Positions 50,602 to 63,500 are shown, counted from the first letter of the stretch. The stretch is DNA of 64,000 nt from Vanessa cardui (GCF_905220365.1 NC_061137.1:10682001-10746000); one strand, 5' to 3'. Numbers and translations are program-made. The notes: generated by a model not told the origin, from the sequence alone.

Positions 50602-50997
50602 GGATTTAATTTTATTACAAGCATAATAAGATTACCTTATTAAATGTAATTTGTACATATATATTCGTTTTATTATGTTGCAGTAGAAGATAAAATTGTA
50701 GATCCGGGTCCTTTTCAAGAACAGTACAATTCTCGAAGAATTCATTCTTGATACGTTTATACCGACTTAATTACACTAATGCGATATGCCATTTTAATGT
50801 GTATGTATATTTTTAATTATTATGGGCAATGTCACATATTTGTGACATTACACATTCATCATCTTCGGTGAGTTGGAGTTCTTACAGAATGCCTTCACAG
50901 AGAAAAACTTGCAAGAGTACGTTCATACATATTTGTACAAATAGAAATTGGGCATTAATGAAATGTATAAAATCTAAATGTCTGATAATAATACCAC

Positions 50998-51289
50998 TTG
51001 GTGGTATGGCTTTGTTCTAGCCCGTCTGGTTAGGTACCACCCACTCATCAGTTATTCTTCCGCCAAATAACAGTACTCAGTATTGTTGTGTTCCGATTTG
51101 AAGGGTGAGTGAGTCAGTGTAACTACAGGCACAAAGGACATAACATCTTAGTTCCCAAGGTTGGTGGCACATTGACGATGTATGATAAGCATAGTTAATA
51201 TTTCTTACAGCGTCGTTGTCTATGTGATGGTGACCACTTACCGTCAGGTGGCCCATATGCTCGTCCGCTAACCTATACCATAAAAAAAA
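50998..51289 (+). repeat. Family B repeat, best full-length copy
   Basis: About 290 bp from TTGGTGGTATGGCTTTGTTC through GGTACCACCCACTCATCAG to CTATACCATAAAAAAAA. A good reference copy for the family in this window. Confidence 0.85.
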
Positions 51290-52572
51290 CTCGCAATGGA
51301 ATGATTTTGTTACGTACTAGCATAGCTAAAGACACATTAAATATAATAAAAAACTTTACATAGTTATACAAAAACAAAATAAAATATCATGACGTAAAAC
51401 CTTCATTTTACCCGTACGAAGTCGGGATTCTTAAGTTACTTTATAACGAGATAACAATTTAATTTTTTAATGAAATCTCGTCGACCTTGATCGGTCTGTG
51501 TTGCCATTTTTAAGTAAGGACACTTTTCTTTAGTTTCGATGAATATATAATTTAAACAGTCTTAAATTAACATAGTATTATTCTTATAAAGATTCGTCCA
51601 ACTTTTTTATGTCGTATTAATTTTGTTGACTTTTTTCTATTTATAATAGACATACTAAAATATTTGAAATTTACTTTTTATATATTTTATTAATGAATTA
51701 TACATTCAATAGAAAAAAAATATTGTAAAATTAGTTAATGTGCAGTAATTTTAACTCAAACGACTGTACAATTATGATAAAATTATGCACGATTAATTGG
51801 ATAAATAAATCCAAGAAACGCCTAAGAAAGCCTATAATATGTTAAAATTCATGCTAATTTAACATACAAATATCGTATACGATCGCGAGCCTGACAATTT
51901 ATCTTAATATCTAGTATTGCCAGTTTTAAATTATGCTGTGATAAACTATCAATATTTTTTTTATTAAAAATGCCGTAGGTATTAACACATTCATCCAATA
52001 ATTACCCTTAGTTTTTTTTTTAATGTTGACGTCATTTTTTCCATGTAAGGTCATCAGAAAGTAAACAAGATTTCCTTAAAACTAAGGACCCGACCCAATA
52101 TTTTTAAATAAACATGTAATTGACATTGAACAAGGCGAATTTAATACATCTATATGTACATTCACATGTCACCTTGATTTAATTATGTGGAGAATATAAA
52201 TTGTTGGTATAAATAAATTACATAAAAATAATCAGCAATATTAATTATAAATTCACAAAACGGCTTAGCTTAAAGTATCTGCTATTCAAGGCTGTATGTG
52301 TTATGTCGCCATTTCTTAACATAGAGAAAGATCAACTTTTTAATAGTTCGACCAAGGAGACGATTTATACTGCCAAGAAACTTAAAAATAATATCACGTT
52401 TAAAAATATTTTATACCAATCTATTACGTCTACCAAGACTTTCGAAATCTGTAAAATTATGTTCTTTAAATTTGAACTATTTTTATCTAAATCGTATTGT
52501 ATTACTTAACATATATTAAGATTAATCGTATTTATGTAAAAGAATTTATTTATGTAAAAGACAGAAATTATA
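51290..52572. other. AT-rich non-coding DNA
   Basis: Nothing recognised; a short ACCCGTACGAAGTCGGG at about 51410 may be a Helitron-like scrap. Confidence 0.35.
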
Positions 52573-52741
52573 TACTAGTATTATAAATTTGAATGTAACC
52601 ATGTCTGTCTGTATGTTACATTTTTACTGAGCTGATATCGATTACAATCAGAAGAAATGCAAGGAAGTAAGCTACTACTATTTTGTATACGTAAAGTAGG
52701 ACCCCATTTACACGAGCGCAAAACCGCAGGCGAAAACTAGT
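52573..52741 (+). mobile_element. Short Helitron-like element, type F
   Basis: Starts TACTAGTATTATAAATTTGA with ATGTCTGTCTGT, and ends CGAGCGCAAAACCGCAGGCG AAAACTAGT. 169 bp, complete-looking ends. Confidence 0.6.
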
Positions 52742-52942
52742 TTTCGCTCTTGTCTTACTGATAATATTCTTGTCACCAGTCACACATAGTCCACAAGGTC
52801 ATAACGTAACGTATTTTTTTAAATAACATGTAAAAGCATATTTATTTACAATTATGTAATGATTAAGAGCTAAGTATTATTGGTAAAATATTATACGAGC
52901 GCTATAGCGATTAAGTTAAAATGACATAAAAAAAACGAAACG

Positions 52943-53128
52943 CTTGGCCCTTAGAGTAGTAGTACAAAAAGCTTCATCAAAGGTATAACACCTCGCATCA
53001 TTGCCTCCACTGGTGACAGGAGGGCTGGTTCGTTTTTTGCCCAGAGGATCGGAATTGCGATTCAACGGGGAAATGCTGCTAGCATTGTTGCCACCATTCC
53101 ACGCGGTCAAGTTTTATCCAGTAACTAG
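52943..53128 (+). pseudogene. 3' end of the same LINE ORF2, copy 2
   Basis: Exactly the same length and stop position as 1953-2138. Here the Trp of the opening motif has become a TAG stop, so it is non-coding. The AT-rich tail after the stop also resembles copy 1. Confidence 0.72.
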
Positions 53129-53736
53129 TTTTAGTTCATATTTGTATATATTTAAGCATTTAATGTTATTAATTATTATGTGTTTAATTAAAACAAAAAA
53201 AAATACCAACAATAAATTGATGTTAAATAAAAAAAATATATCGTATTTATGACATTTTATTAATAATATATCGATTATATTCTAACATAGATTATAAATA
53301 GTTGGAACACGGAAATGCGGTTATTGACCTCTGTTTTTGAAACAGCAACAACCCATTATAACTTAACATTACTTCTACCATTAATAATTGTAGTTTTCAA
53401 TTAATTAACCTTCGATAAACCTTCAGGTAAATACGTTATAAGGCACACGTTTCATTGGAAGCTAATCGACAAATATTATGTTGAATTAATTTACGTTAAT
53501 CTTATCTAAATGAATTCAAACTGTTTTAGAAACAGTCCTAGACCCGTGAGGAGAGGAGAGGGGTCGGTTGTTAGACAGTATTTATTAAGTCAAGGCTATC
53601 TGTATGAGAAATTTCATCAAAATTGGCATCTTGGCAAAATGATTTGGCACGATTGCCTAACAAACATATATAAAAATTTGCATATTTATGATATTTTTAG
53701 GATAATGATTTTTGTTAATTGTAACACAGTGACAGT

Positions 53737-53971
53737 AGATATTCTACCGCTAAACAAGTGTACGCAGTAATGTTGTGTTCCGGTTTGAAGGGTGAGTGAG
53801 CCAGTGTAATTACAAACATAAGGGACATAGCATCTTAGTTCCCAAGGTCGGTGGCGCATTGACGATGTAAGGAATAGTTAATATTTCTTACTGCTTCATT
53901 GTCTAAGGGTGATGGTGATCACTTACCATCAATTGAACATATGCTCGTTCGCTACCCTCTCCATAAAAAAA
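53737..53971 (+). repeat. Family B repeat
   Basis: Lacks the first 60 bases; the rest is close to the copy at 50998, ending in A7. Confidence 0.8.
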
Positions 53972-54669
53972 GAAATGATAAATAACATCGTAAAAGTTAA
54001 TTTATTTATTTATTGGGTTTGCTAGCGATTTATACATTTATCATCCTAACATAATATATACAATTAGGTGATGTGCGTACATAGATTATGTAAAATCATT
54101 TAAAAGCAAACACTACATGCTAATGGAACTATTAATTACTATTACTTGCTACAACAACAAAAGTGAGAAAAAAAAAACAAAACTAAATGAATTGAAGAAA
54201 AAAAGCAACACACTTTAACAACTTAACATGTTAGAAAAATACTTATGTAAAAATTAACTTACATAACAACCTTTAAAAATAATAACGCTCTTGCTTAATT
54301 GTCATAGAATCGCTTTCAAGCGCTTTGTGTTGTGAACGTTTAACCTTATAAAATGTAAACAGCGATTTACATAACAATGAAGCGTAGAATTGAATAGTAT
54401 ATATTATCTGACGTATTAGGGTTCGACCACACGTGATACGGCGTAAAGTTTTAATGGATATCCATATGTGTTGTAATGACTTTATTTTTAAATACATGAC
54501 GAGATTCGTAAGTGTTTAGGTATTCATTTTTAAAATCAAACGCTTCTGAGGTTTTCTAATCCAATGGTAAGATAGTTCTAAGGTTGGCAATTCCTCTAGA
54601 CTCTAATACGATATCGTATTGTATATTGCCAAATAGTTATCACTATATGTCTGTTAAGCACTGTACATA

Positions 54670-54960
54670 CAACAACAGCCTGTAAATTCCCACTGTTAGG
54701 CTAAAGGCCTCCCCTCCCTTTAAGGAGAAGGTTTCGAAAATATTCCACCACGCTGTTCCAATGGGGTTGGTGGAATACATATTTGGCAGAATTTCTATGA
54801 AATTAGACACGTGCAGGTGTCACGATGTTTTCGATCACCGCCGAGCACGAGATGAATTATAAACACAAATTAAGCACATATTTATAGTGGTGCTTGCCTA
54901 GGTTTGAACCCGAAATCATCGGCATAGATGCAAGCGTTCTAACCACTGAGCCATCTCAGC
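54670..54960 (-). mobile_element. SINE family A copy
   Basis: Near full length, (TTG)n-type tail at the left end and tRNA-like head at the right end, with scattered substitutions. Confidence 0.83.
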
Positions 54961-55693
54961 TTTTAGTCAATAAAATCTTAGCGGGTAATATAACATTAGC
55001 GAGCCAAACAAATTATTAGAGACACAGTAACCAAACCACATTAGATGTTTCATACTATCATACAGTGAAGTTTAACATGGCGACAGATCGGCACGCCAAC
55101 ATTAGGCCTGACCCGTTCCTTTAAAGGCTTGCATAAAAAATGATAAAATAAGAGTACTTACAGATTGGTTCTATGCGAATAGTTTTGATAGGTAATTGTT
55201 TTTCTCATGCTAGTAATGATTTTGTTTTGCTGACGGTACCTTTATTGTGACCCAGATTCTTCATATTTGTGCTTTGTAATTTACAGATTACTAATATGTT
55301 AATATTAAAAAGTGCCTTTCAAATAGTAATAGTGAGATGAGTTTCGTTTTTTGTCTGTATGTCACCACACCATAATACGTATAAAAAGTTACAATGTTTA
55401 GGCAATTAACAGCAACCGCACGACGTAACGTCTAATGATATAAGTAATAATAAATAAGTTACGTCGCCGTGCGTTAATTACTCCATAAAGAATATTTGGG
55501 CTTAAGAAATTATTGAGACAGACAACGTTTAATCTATATGTATATATAATGATATATCCTAATTCAGAAACGCTGAGCGCAAACTATTAAACTTAGGGCA
55601 TGAGTGAGTAGGATCCTTTTAATGAGTAGTCATCCACTAAGGAAGGAAGTCTTTAATTTTTTAAGATAATATATGAAATGAAATACATCTGTC

Positions 55694-55985
55694 GTGGTGG
55701 TAGGGCTTTGTGCAAGTCCTTCTTGGTGGGTACCACCCACTCATCAGGTATTTTACCGCCATACAATAGTACTTAGTATTGTAGTGTTCTGGTTTGATGG
55801 GTGAGTGAGCCAGCGTAACTAATAGGCATAAGGGACATGACATCTTAGTTCCCTAGGTTGGTGGCGCATTGGCAATGAAAGGAATGGTTGATATTTCTTA
55901 TAGCGCCATTGTCTATAGGCGGTGGTGACCACTTACCAGCTGGGGGCCCATATGCTCGTCTGCCAAACTATAGCATAAAAAAAAA
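55694..55985 (+). repeat. Family B repeat, full length
   Basis: GTGGTGGTAGGGCTTTGTGC to TATAGCATAAAAAAAAA, close to the copy at 50998. Confidence 0.85.
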
Positions 55986-56039
55986 CACCAATGTGGTATA
56001 CAAAGAGGTACTAAATTTAGTTAAAATAAATATTTAAAG

Positions 56040-56092
56040 TTAATCTGTAAATATATTCCACGCGAGCATAACCGCGGGTAACTGCTAGTTTA
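56040..56092 (+). mobile_element. Helitron-like 3' end fragment
   Basis: Short piece ending CCACGCGAGCATAACCGCGG GTAACTGCTAGT. Confidence 0.45.
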
Positions 56093-56687
56093 AATTATAT
56101 ACTTTAATGCTAAACAGCATAATTATTATTGTTTTGTTGATCTTAGTGTAAGTAAGCCAATAAAATATAATTACACAAGGGACACACCTTAGTTATAGAG
56201 TTCTATCCTAGAACTGTCAATACAAATGGATACGTCAAAGTCATTAACCGAAAATTTTCGACATTCGAAATTTGAATTTCGTTATAATATCCGTTGGCAC
56301 GTTTTATCGGTTGGCAAATTCTAATTGTGCCACAGATGATATAAAACTTAAGAGCGAAATCATACGATTTATTATATAAGGACGTGACGCAATAAATTTT
56401 CTAAGGGCCAGATATTACGTTAGAGTAATTTGCATAGGTCTGTGTGTCGTTTCGTCAATTCGAGATTATTTTATTCAGATCTTAAGATGCTGCAAATAAA
56501 CGTGGAGGTATGCGTGTCAAGAGATTCTGCACACGTTGTTATTATTTAATATATTTGTCAGCAGGAGTCGCTTGTCTATTGTTTAATAAAATAAGGCACT
56601 TTTCATACGTATATTAAAAAGTAATGAAAAAGGAAACACTTTTAAATATCGTAGTTCATATGAAATTTACGTATTCTTATTATTAAA

Positions 56688-56912
56688 TAGAGACCCGCCC
56701 CGGCTTCGCACGGGTGCAATGCTGATACTAAATATACTACAGGATCTTTTCTTGTTTCTTTACTATATTGTCCATGTCTTATATACAAAAACCTGCCTAT
56801 CGAATTACTATATCTATTAAAAAAACCGCATCAAAATCCATTGCGAAATTTGAAAGATCTAATCATATATAGGGACAGACAGCGGTAAGCGACTCTGTTT
56901 TGTACTATTTTA
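56688..56912 (-). mobile_element. Helitron-like element, type E
   Basis: GCCCCGGCTTCGCACGGGTG near the left end; ends with GACTCTGTTTTGTACTATTT. Close to the reverse complement of the copy at 12732. Confidence 0.65.
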
Positions 56913-57175
56913 TTATATTCCAATGATGCTGAGTAGGCATAATTTCAAGAAGCAGTGTTAGTGCTATTGTTTATGTACTGACTACTATCTCTTTATTCCA
57001 GCCTTTGACAAAAAAAAAATAGTTCTCTAAGTAGTTTTTGTGTTAAGTGTATCCCTAATGCTATCAGCACAAAATTTTCCCAACCCATACAATTATGGAA
57101 TATAATATCATACAAATAATAAATTACAAAAACAACAGTTACATATACTTTAAGTAATCATTTCTTGATAAAATT

Positions 57176-57393
57176 GACGACCTCCGTGGTCGAGTAGTGT
57201 AACATTATTCATGGGGTACGTCACTGTGACATCTCGGGTTCGATTCTCGGCCGAGTTGAAGTAGAAAAATTTCATTAGTTTTCTATGTTGTCTTGGGTCT
57301 GTGTGTTTGTGGTACCGTCGTTACTTGTGAAATTTCCATAACACAAGTGCTTTTGCTATTTATATTGGGATCAGAGTGATGTATGTGATGTTG
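57176..57393 (+). mobile_element. SINE family C, copy 5
   Basis: Plus-strand copy starting GACGACCTCCGTGGTCGAGT, B box GGGTTCGATTCTCGG, ending at TATGTGATGTTG. Confidence 0.82.
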
Positions 57394-57853
57394 ATTTAAA
57401 AAAAGACATTCGTTCGTTCGTCTGATGAAAATGTAACAAAGCTAGGCGATAATGTTTCTAATATTTTAAACATTTATCCTTTGTATACAATTCACCTTAC
57501 ACAAATCCTACTTAGTACTTGTTGTTTAGCCTTAAATATTCACAGTATTCTCGTAATTATAACTTCAAGGTGCGATCTCGTTAAGCAGAGACACGTGCGA
57601 AACCCATTACCCTACTTTTGTACGCAGTCGAGTAATAACTAGTGACAGAATCAATCAATGGTGTACGCGTGCATTGTGAATGTTAGGTTTGTAAAACTGT
57701 AGAGACTTCCCACGGCATGTGATTGTGCAAATACAAAAGAATTGTCCAACACAAGTAAGATAAGGACATTATTTTTTTTAAATTTATTCAGTAGACTACA
57801 CGAAAATATGTGAGTCTGACGCCAATTAACTGTAAATTATCGAACCCAAACTT

Positions 57854-58115
57854 GACAACAGCCTGTAAATTTTGCACTGCTAGATCAAGGCCTCCTCTCT
57901 CTTCTAGGAGAAGGTTATAGAGTTATAGAGAACATAATCCGACCGTACCAAGCTATATCCAAGCTGTACCAATGCGGGTGGTGGAATACACAAGTGGCAG
58001 AATTTATATGAAAATAAACCCATGCAGGTTTCCTCAGGATGTTTTCCAAGCACGAGATGAATTGTAAACACAAATTTAGCATAATATTCAGTGGTGCTCG
58101 CCTCACGCGTTCTAA
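57854..58115 (-). mobile_element. SINE family A, head deleted
   Basis: Body from CAGCCTGTAAAT to GGTGCTCGCC is present, but the B-box region is lost and the match ends at CACGCGTTCTAA. Diverged. Confidence 0.7.
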
Positions 58116-58604
58116 ACTTTTTACTGGCAATCATATGAAACTAAATTGATTCTAAAATTGAATTATGTAATATTGTATACAAATAAAACACTTTTATTTA
58201 ATATATTTTTCTGAAATAAAAATTTGAATTCCTATGTAGGCCATTAAATTCGCTTCAAAAAGTAATTGATGTAATAGAGTTATATGATGGGACCTTTATC
58301 AAAACAAATTACATAAGGCTATTAATTAAAATTTTAACATATTATGACTTCAAATTATTTAAATAAAATAAAATTATATAATATATTGCATGTATAACTC
58401 GGGGATTTACATGCTACAGAATTGCATTTCGTAAGTTAACTTCGCAACGCTTTCCTCAACCAAATAATATATGTATTTAAATGAAAATTCTACATTTTTT
58501 AAATTTATCGTATGATAATAAATTGTTGTGGTTGTACGCATGATAATAATCATAAAGTTTCATAACTAAGTTTAATTATATGTTATAGTAAAGTAACGTA
58601 AAGT
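58116..58604. other. AT-rich non-coding DNA
   Basis: Nothing recognised. Confidence 0.35.
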
Positions 58605-58750
58605 AACGGCCTGTAAATTTCCCATTGCTGGGATAAGGCCTCCTCTTCCATTAAGGAGAGGGGTTGAAATATGCCACCACGCTGTTCCAATGCGGGTTAG
58701 TGGAATGCACATGTGGCAGAATCCCGATGAAATTAGAAACACGCAGGTTT
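58605..58750 (-). mobile_element. SINE family A, partial (left member of a tandem pair)
   Basis: Only the 3' half of the SINE (CCTGTAAATTTCCC to CACGCAGGTTTC) is present. It stops where an A-run and a second copy begin, about 30 bases on. Confidence 0.75.
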
Positions 58751-58781
58751 CAAAATAAAAAAAAAAGTAAAGTAACAGACT

Positions 58782-59045
58782 GTAAATTTCCCACTGCTGG
58801 GATAAGACCTCCTCTTCTATTAAGGAGAAGCTGTTCCAATGCGGGTTGGTGGAATGCACATGTGGCAGAGTTTCGTGAAATTAGACAAATGCAGGTTTCC
58901 TCACGATGTTTTCCTTCACCGCCGAGCACGATATGAGTTATAAAGACAAGTTAAGCACATATATATATAGTTGTGCTTGCCTGGGTTGGAACCCGCAATC
59001 ATCGGTTAAGATGCACGCGTTCTAACCACTGGGCCATCTCAGCTC
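58782..59045 (-). mobile_element. SINE family A, right member of a tandem pair
   Basis: Nearly complete copy with tRNA-like head at 58990-59045. Shares the AAAGTAAAGTAAC lead-in with the partial copy to its left, as if one inserted into or was duplicated from the other. Confidence 0.8.
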
Positions 59046-59069
59046 TTATTATATGTTATATTTATTCAT

Positions 59070-59124
59070 CCAACTAATATGAATAAATATAGCATTATAT
59101 GTTATATTTATTCACATTAGTTGG
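59070..59124. repeat. Inverted repeat with 22-bp arms
   Basis: 59070-59091 and 59103-59124 pair with one mismatch around an 11-base loop. TTATATGTTATATTTATTCA also occurs as a direct repeat at about 59048 and 59096. Confidence 0.8.
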
Positions 59125-60258
59125 ACGCCTTTTTAATTAATGAATGAACACATGACCACATTTTTATTTAATATTTTTACAATCACTTAGATATAAGTAA
59201 ATTGGATAATTCCTGATAAGGCCTGGTGGGATTACACTTCACCTATCAATTATTTCATTACAAAACATCAATAATCAGTATTTTTATATAGTTTAGTGTG
59301 AGGCAATATAGTTGTCTTGGTACACAAAAGTATAAGGATGCTTTATGGGGCTTTACCAATGATGCAAAACTATACTATAATTACATATCATACGATGCAA
59401 AAGGCGGCGTTCAAGTTTTTGCCTCAAGAATAAGAAACAGAACAAAGTATAAGTAGAGTAGAAAAAGAAAAAGAAAATAATTTATTTTGTTGTTACTATT
59501 TGGTGTTATAGCGGCAACATAAATCAAATGCTTAGCTGTTGCAATTCTTGAGTTACAGCCTGACAGACGGACAGACAGCGAAATCTTAGTACATAATATC
59601 GTTCCTTTTTCCCTTTAGACACGGAACTATAAGAATCCGAATGATTTCACCATATTATATATTAATACAGTTTCTCTTACTAAATCATTACACGAATTAG
59701 CTAATCGAAAAGTATTTGGAATGTTCTCGTTGTATTTCGAAAGACGAGTAGAGAAATTACGTTGATCTACGGACACTATTGCCTCATACTCGACCGAGCG
59801 TGGCCGCCTTATACATAAGTTGTCAATCAGAAATAAATAACCTATTACGACGGTTGTCGTCGACTGCGAATATTATGATAATCAGGTCCTACTAACCGAT
59901 TGTGGAGATAACTAGTCCATATGTTTATAGAGGTTTATTTATAGTTCGATTACTTTGATAATTTTAGGAGGAAGTTAATGTAAACAAGCAACGTAGGCTG
60001 CAGGTTTCAAATAATTTTGTAGATATAACCTATAATATGCCGAATATCTGTTTACCTAGTAAATACACCAGAATGCTTATTTATTATTTGTTTATTTTAT
60101 AAATATTAAAGTCGTGAAGTTAAAATAAAATCCAACTGACAAAAATCTCATATTCCTATAACATGAGCGACTCTATTTTTTATTTTTTAAAAATCATTTT
60201 GCGTGGGAAAGCCTCTTGTATTATTTGTAATACCATACGAACGCCCGCAATTGATGAA
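59125..60258. other. Non-coding DNA upstream of UGT exon 2
   Basis: No exon or strong promoter recognised. Under the long-intron model this is the 3' part of intron 1. Confidence 0.35.
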
Positions 60259-60364
60259 ATTCAATGAAGCAAGCTTGAATATAATAAAAGGACATAGGCT
60301 ACTTTTTTAATATATAAAAAGTAGCCTATGTCCTTTTATTATATTCAAGCTTGCTTCATTGAAT
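60259..60364. repeat. Perfect palindrome: 49-bp arms, 8-bp loop
   Basis: 60259-60307 and 60316-60364 are exact reverse complements around TAATATAT. It contains the AAAAGGACATAGGCTACT motif of Helitron-like elements and lies 195 bp before UGT exon 2. Confidence 0.92.
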
Positions 60365-60559
60365 ACCCGATAATCACTCTCTAATACATGAAAGAAGTCA
60401 CGGACGATGACTAGTATAAAATATTTATGGCAATTACAAGCGTACCTATGTAGATAGCATTGTCAGGTGGATAAATTAAAAGTAACAAAAAAAATGCAAT
60501 TTACAATTTTTTTTATTTTACCTATGTTCTATTTTCTGACTTTGATACTTTTTTTTCAG

Positions 60560-63500
60560 CTAGGTTCTCGGTGGCCTATACTATGCCTACCGATTCTGCT
60601 AGCGGCATCAGCATGCGGCAGCGACATCCTGATGATCACCATGGGAGGCACCAAGTCACACAAAATACCATTCTTGGAACTGGCTAGAGGTCTTATTAGA
60701 AGGTATTCATTTCAATATTATTTAATATTCTATGTACTACTTTCATACTTCTATTAATTTTGGAGAATTTCTAATTCAAATTTGGAATAATTTATATTTT
60801 TGTGACATGTCTCCTATACCATATTTTATAAAGTCATCAGAAACAGAATTATATTACTTAATTTAATTTACTAAATAATTTGATTATCTTTTTCCAGAGA
60901 CCACAACATCACTCTTATCAGCCCGTTTCAACCAGATTTTCACCTCGAGGGCTTGGAGGAAATTACCCCAGAGGGTTTGGCCGCCTTCGTACGCGGCTAT
61001 ATGACCTTCGATCTGGTTGGGGCAAGGATGAAGGGAGAGGAACCCTTACCTTACATGGACATCATTAGATACGGATATGAGGTATCGTAACGGATTAGTT
61101 TGGAAATGTATTAATGATTTAGTTTGAACACTGTGTTAAATGGAAATTTGATTTTGAATAGAAAGAAAAGATGAGTGACCAGGTTTGGCAGATATAAGGG
61201 CACATATTTTTCGTATACATATCAAAGTGAATTTCATAACTAATTTAGTCCAGACTTATTTAAAAAATTATGTAAATATAATGTAAATATAAATGCAAAC
61301 AAAACTGAACTGTTGTTTGAAAAAACATTTTTGATCGAATTAATAGAAAATTGGGATGACTATTCCATTAGATGTATTAATGTACCTAATTGTTATTTAT
61401 AGTATTACTCATACTTTTCAAACTCAAACTCATTTGAAAAATATTCATATTGTGCTTTAATTTTCAGGCATGCGATGCATTTCTCAATGACATCGAGACA
61501 AGATCCTTTTTGAGATCAGGAAGGAGCTATGATCTGATAATACTGGATGGAGCGTACCCTGAATGCGCACTGGGTTTGGTCTATCGCATGAAAGTGCCAT
61601 TCATGTACATTAACACCGTAGCATTTTACGCTTCACCAACTAGCGTGTCTGGTAGCCCAGCGCCCTTCTCCGTGACTCCCTTCTTCGCGAGATCCTTCAC
61701 AGATAATATGGGTTTCTGGGACCGATCCGTCAACGCCTTCTGGCATCTGGGTTCTTTGTTGGGACATAGTATAAGCGTGACGGTACTGCAATCTGTACTC
61801 CGAAGACATTTCGGTGCCCAAATGCCGCACGTATACGACATGGCCAAGAATGTTAGTTTCATCCTCCAGAATGGACACTATTCGGTAACATATTCGAGGC
61901 CTTTCCTACCGAACGTTGCTGAGATTGCGTGCATTCATTGTAAGGAATCCAAAAAATTAAATGATGTAAGTATTTTTTTTTAAAAAATGGCTTATTTCAA
62001 ATGAATTATAAAACCGTCTTTCAAAAAAATATTATTGTACAAATTATTCTCTGGAATTCATTCATTTCAACAACAACAATAGCCTGTAAATTTCCCACTG
62101 CTGGACTAAGGCCTCCTCTCCTTTTGAGGAGAAGAAGAGACTTTGGAACATATTGGAATATATTCCAATGCGGGTTGATGGAATACATATGTGGCAGAAT
62201 TTCTATGAAATTAGACTCATGCAGGTTTCCTCATGATGCTTTCCTTCACCACCGAGCACGAGATGAATTAAGCACATGCAAATATTCAATGGTGCTTGCC
62301 TGAGCTTAAACCCGCAATGCACAAAAAGATGCACGAGTTCTAACCACTGGGCCATTTCGGTTTTTCTTTTTCATTTATTTCTGTTTAACTGTCCGTTTTT
62401 TTAATTGATTTTAATCTCTACAGGATTTAGAAGAATGGATTTCTGGCGCAGGAGAAGCTGGCTTTGTGTATGTTTCCATGGGTTCTTCAGTGAGGACGAA
62501 CAAAATGCCACTCGCAGCACACCGCTTGTTTATTGATGCGTTGAAAAGACTTCCGCAGAGAGTGCTTTGGAAGCAAGACGGAGATCAAAATATGACTGAC
62601 ATTCCCTCAAATATTAGACTTTATAAATGGCTGCCACAACAAGATTTATTAGGTAACTTGGAAACGGATAAATACATTTAAGAGTTATTAGATATAATGT
62701 ATATTGGATATAATTTTTACGTTTACATTTTTATGCAATAGGGAATATAGTACGAGCATATGGGTCACCTGATGGTAAGTGATCACAAACGCCCGTAGAC
62801 ATTGCCGCTGTTAGATATATTAACTATGTCTTTCATCGCAAATGAGTCACCGACCTCGAGAATTAAGATGTTATGTCCCTCGTGTCTGTAGATACATTGG
62901 CTCAGCCATTATTCAAAGCGGAACACAACAATACTAGGTACTGTTGTTTGGCGGTAAAATATCTGATGAGTAGGTAGTACCTACCCAGATGGGCTACCAC
63001 AAAGCCCTACCACCAAGTGTGTTTAACTTGTAGAAATTAACCAATTGCATATTTTTCAGGTCACCCCAAAATAAAAGCTTTCGTTACCCACGGCGGCTTA
63101 CTCAGCATGTTTGAAACAGTCTACCACGGAGTCCCCATCATCACCATTCCAGTTTTCTGTGATCACGATGCCAATGCAGCGAAAGCGGAAGTAGATGGTT
63201 ATGCAAAGAAACTCGACCTACACTATTTAACATCAGATAAACTCTACGAAGCAATCAAGGATGTAATTGTTGAACCGAAGTATAAGATACAAGTGAAGAA
63301 TCGACAGACACTTATGAGAGATCAGAAGGAATCGCCTCTAGAAAGAGCCATTTATTGGACGGAATATGTATTGAGACACAAAGGGGCATACCATTTACAA
63401 TCACCGGCTAAAGATTTAAATCTCTTCCAGTACTATATGTTAGACATAGCGTTAACGTTCTTGGTTCTTACTCTAACGACTTTGACTCTTATTGTGTACG

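Noticed and set aside
58572..58936. Frames of 90-95 codons on both strands
   Set aside because: They run through the tandem SINE copies.
60467..60559. In-frame ATGs upstream of LGSRWPIL as the UGT start
   Set aside because: The stretch encodes only F/L-rich residues because it is a T-rich tract ending in CAG, a typical acceptor, and it would give two hydrophobic segments and a misplaced catalytic His. Kept as an alternative, not the main call.
61626..61878. Antisense frames of 78 and 81 codons inside the UGT
   Set aside because: They are mirror frames of exon 4, whose sense translation is clearly a UGT.
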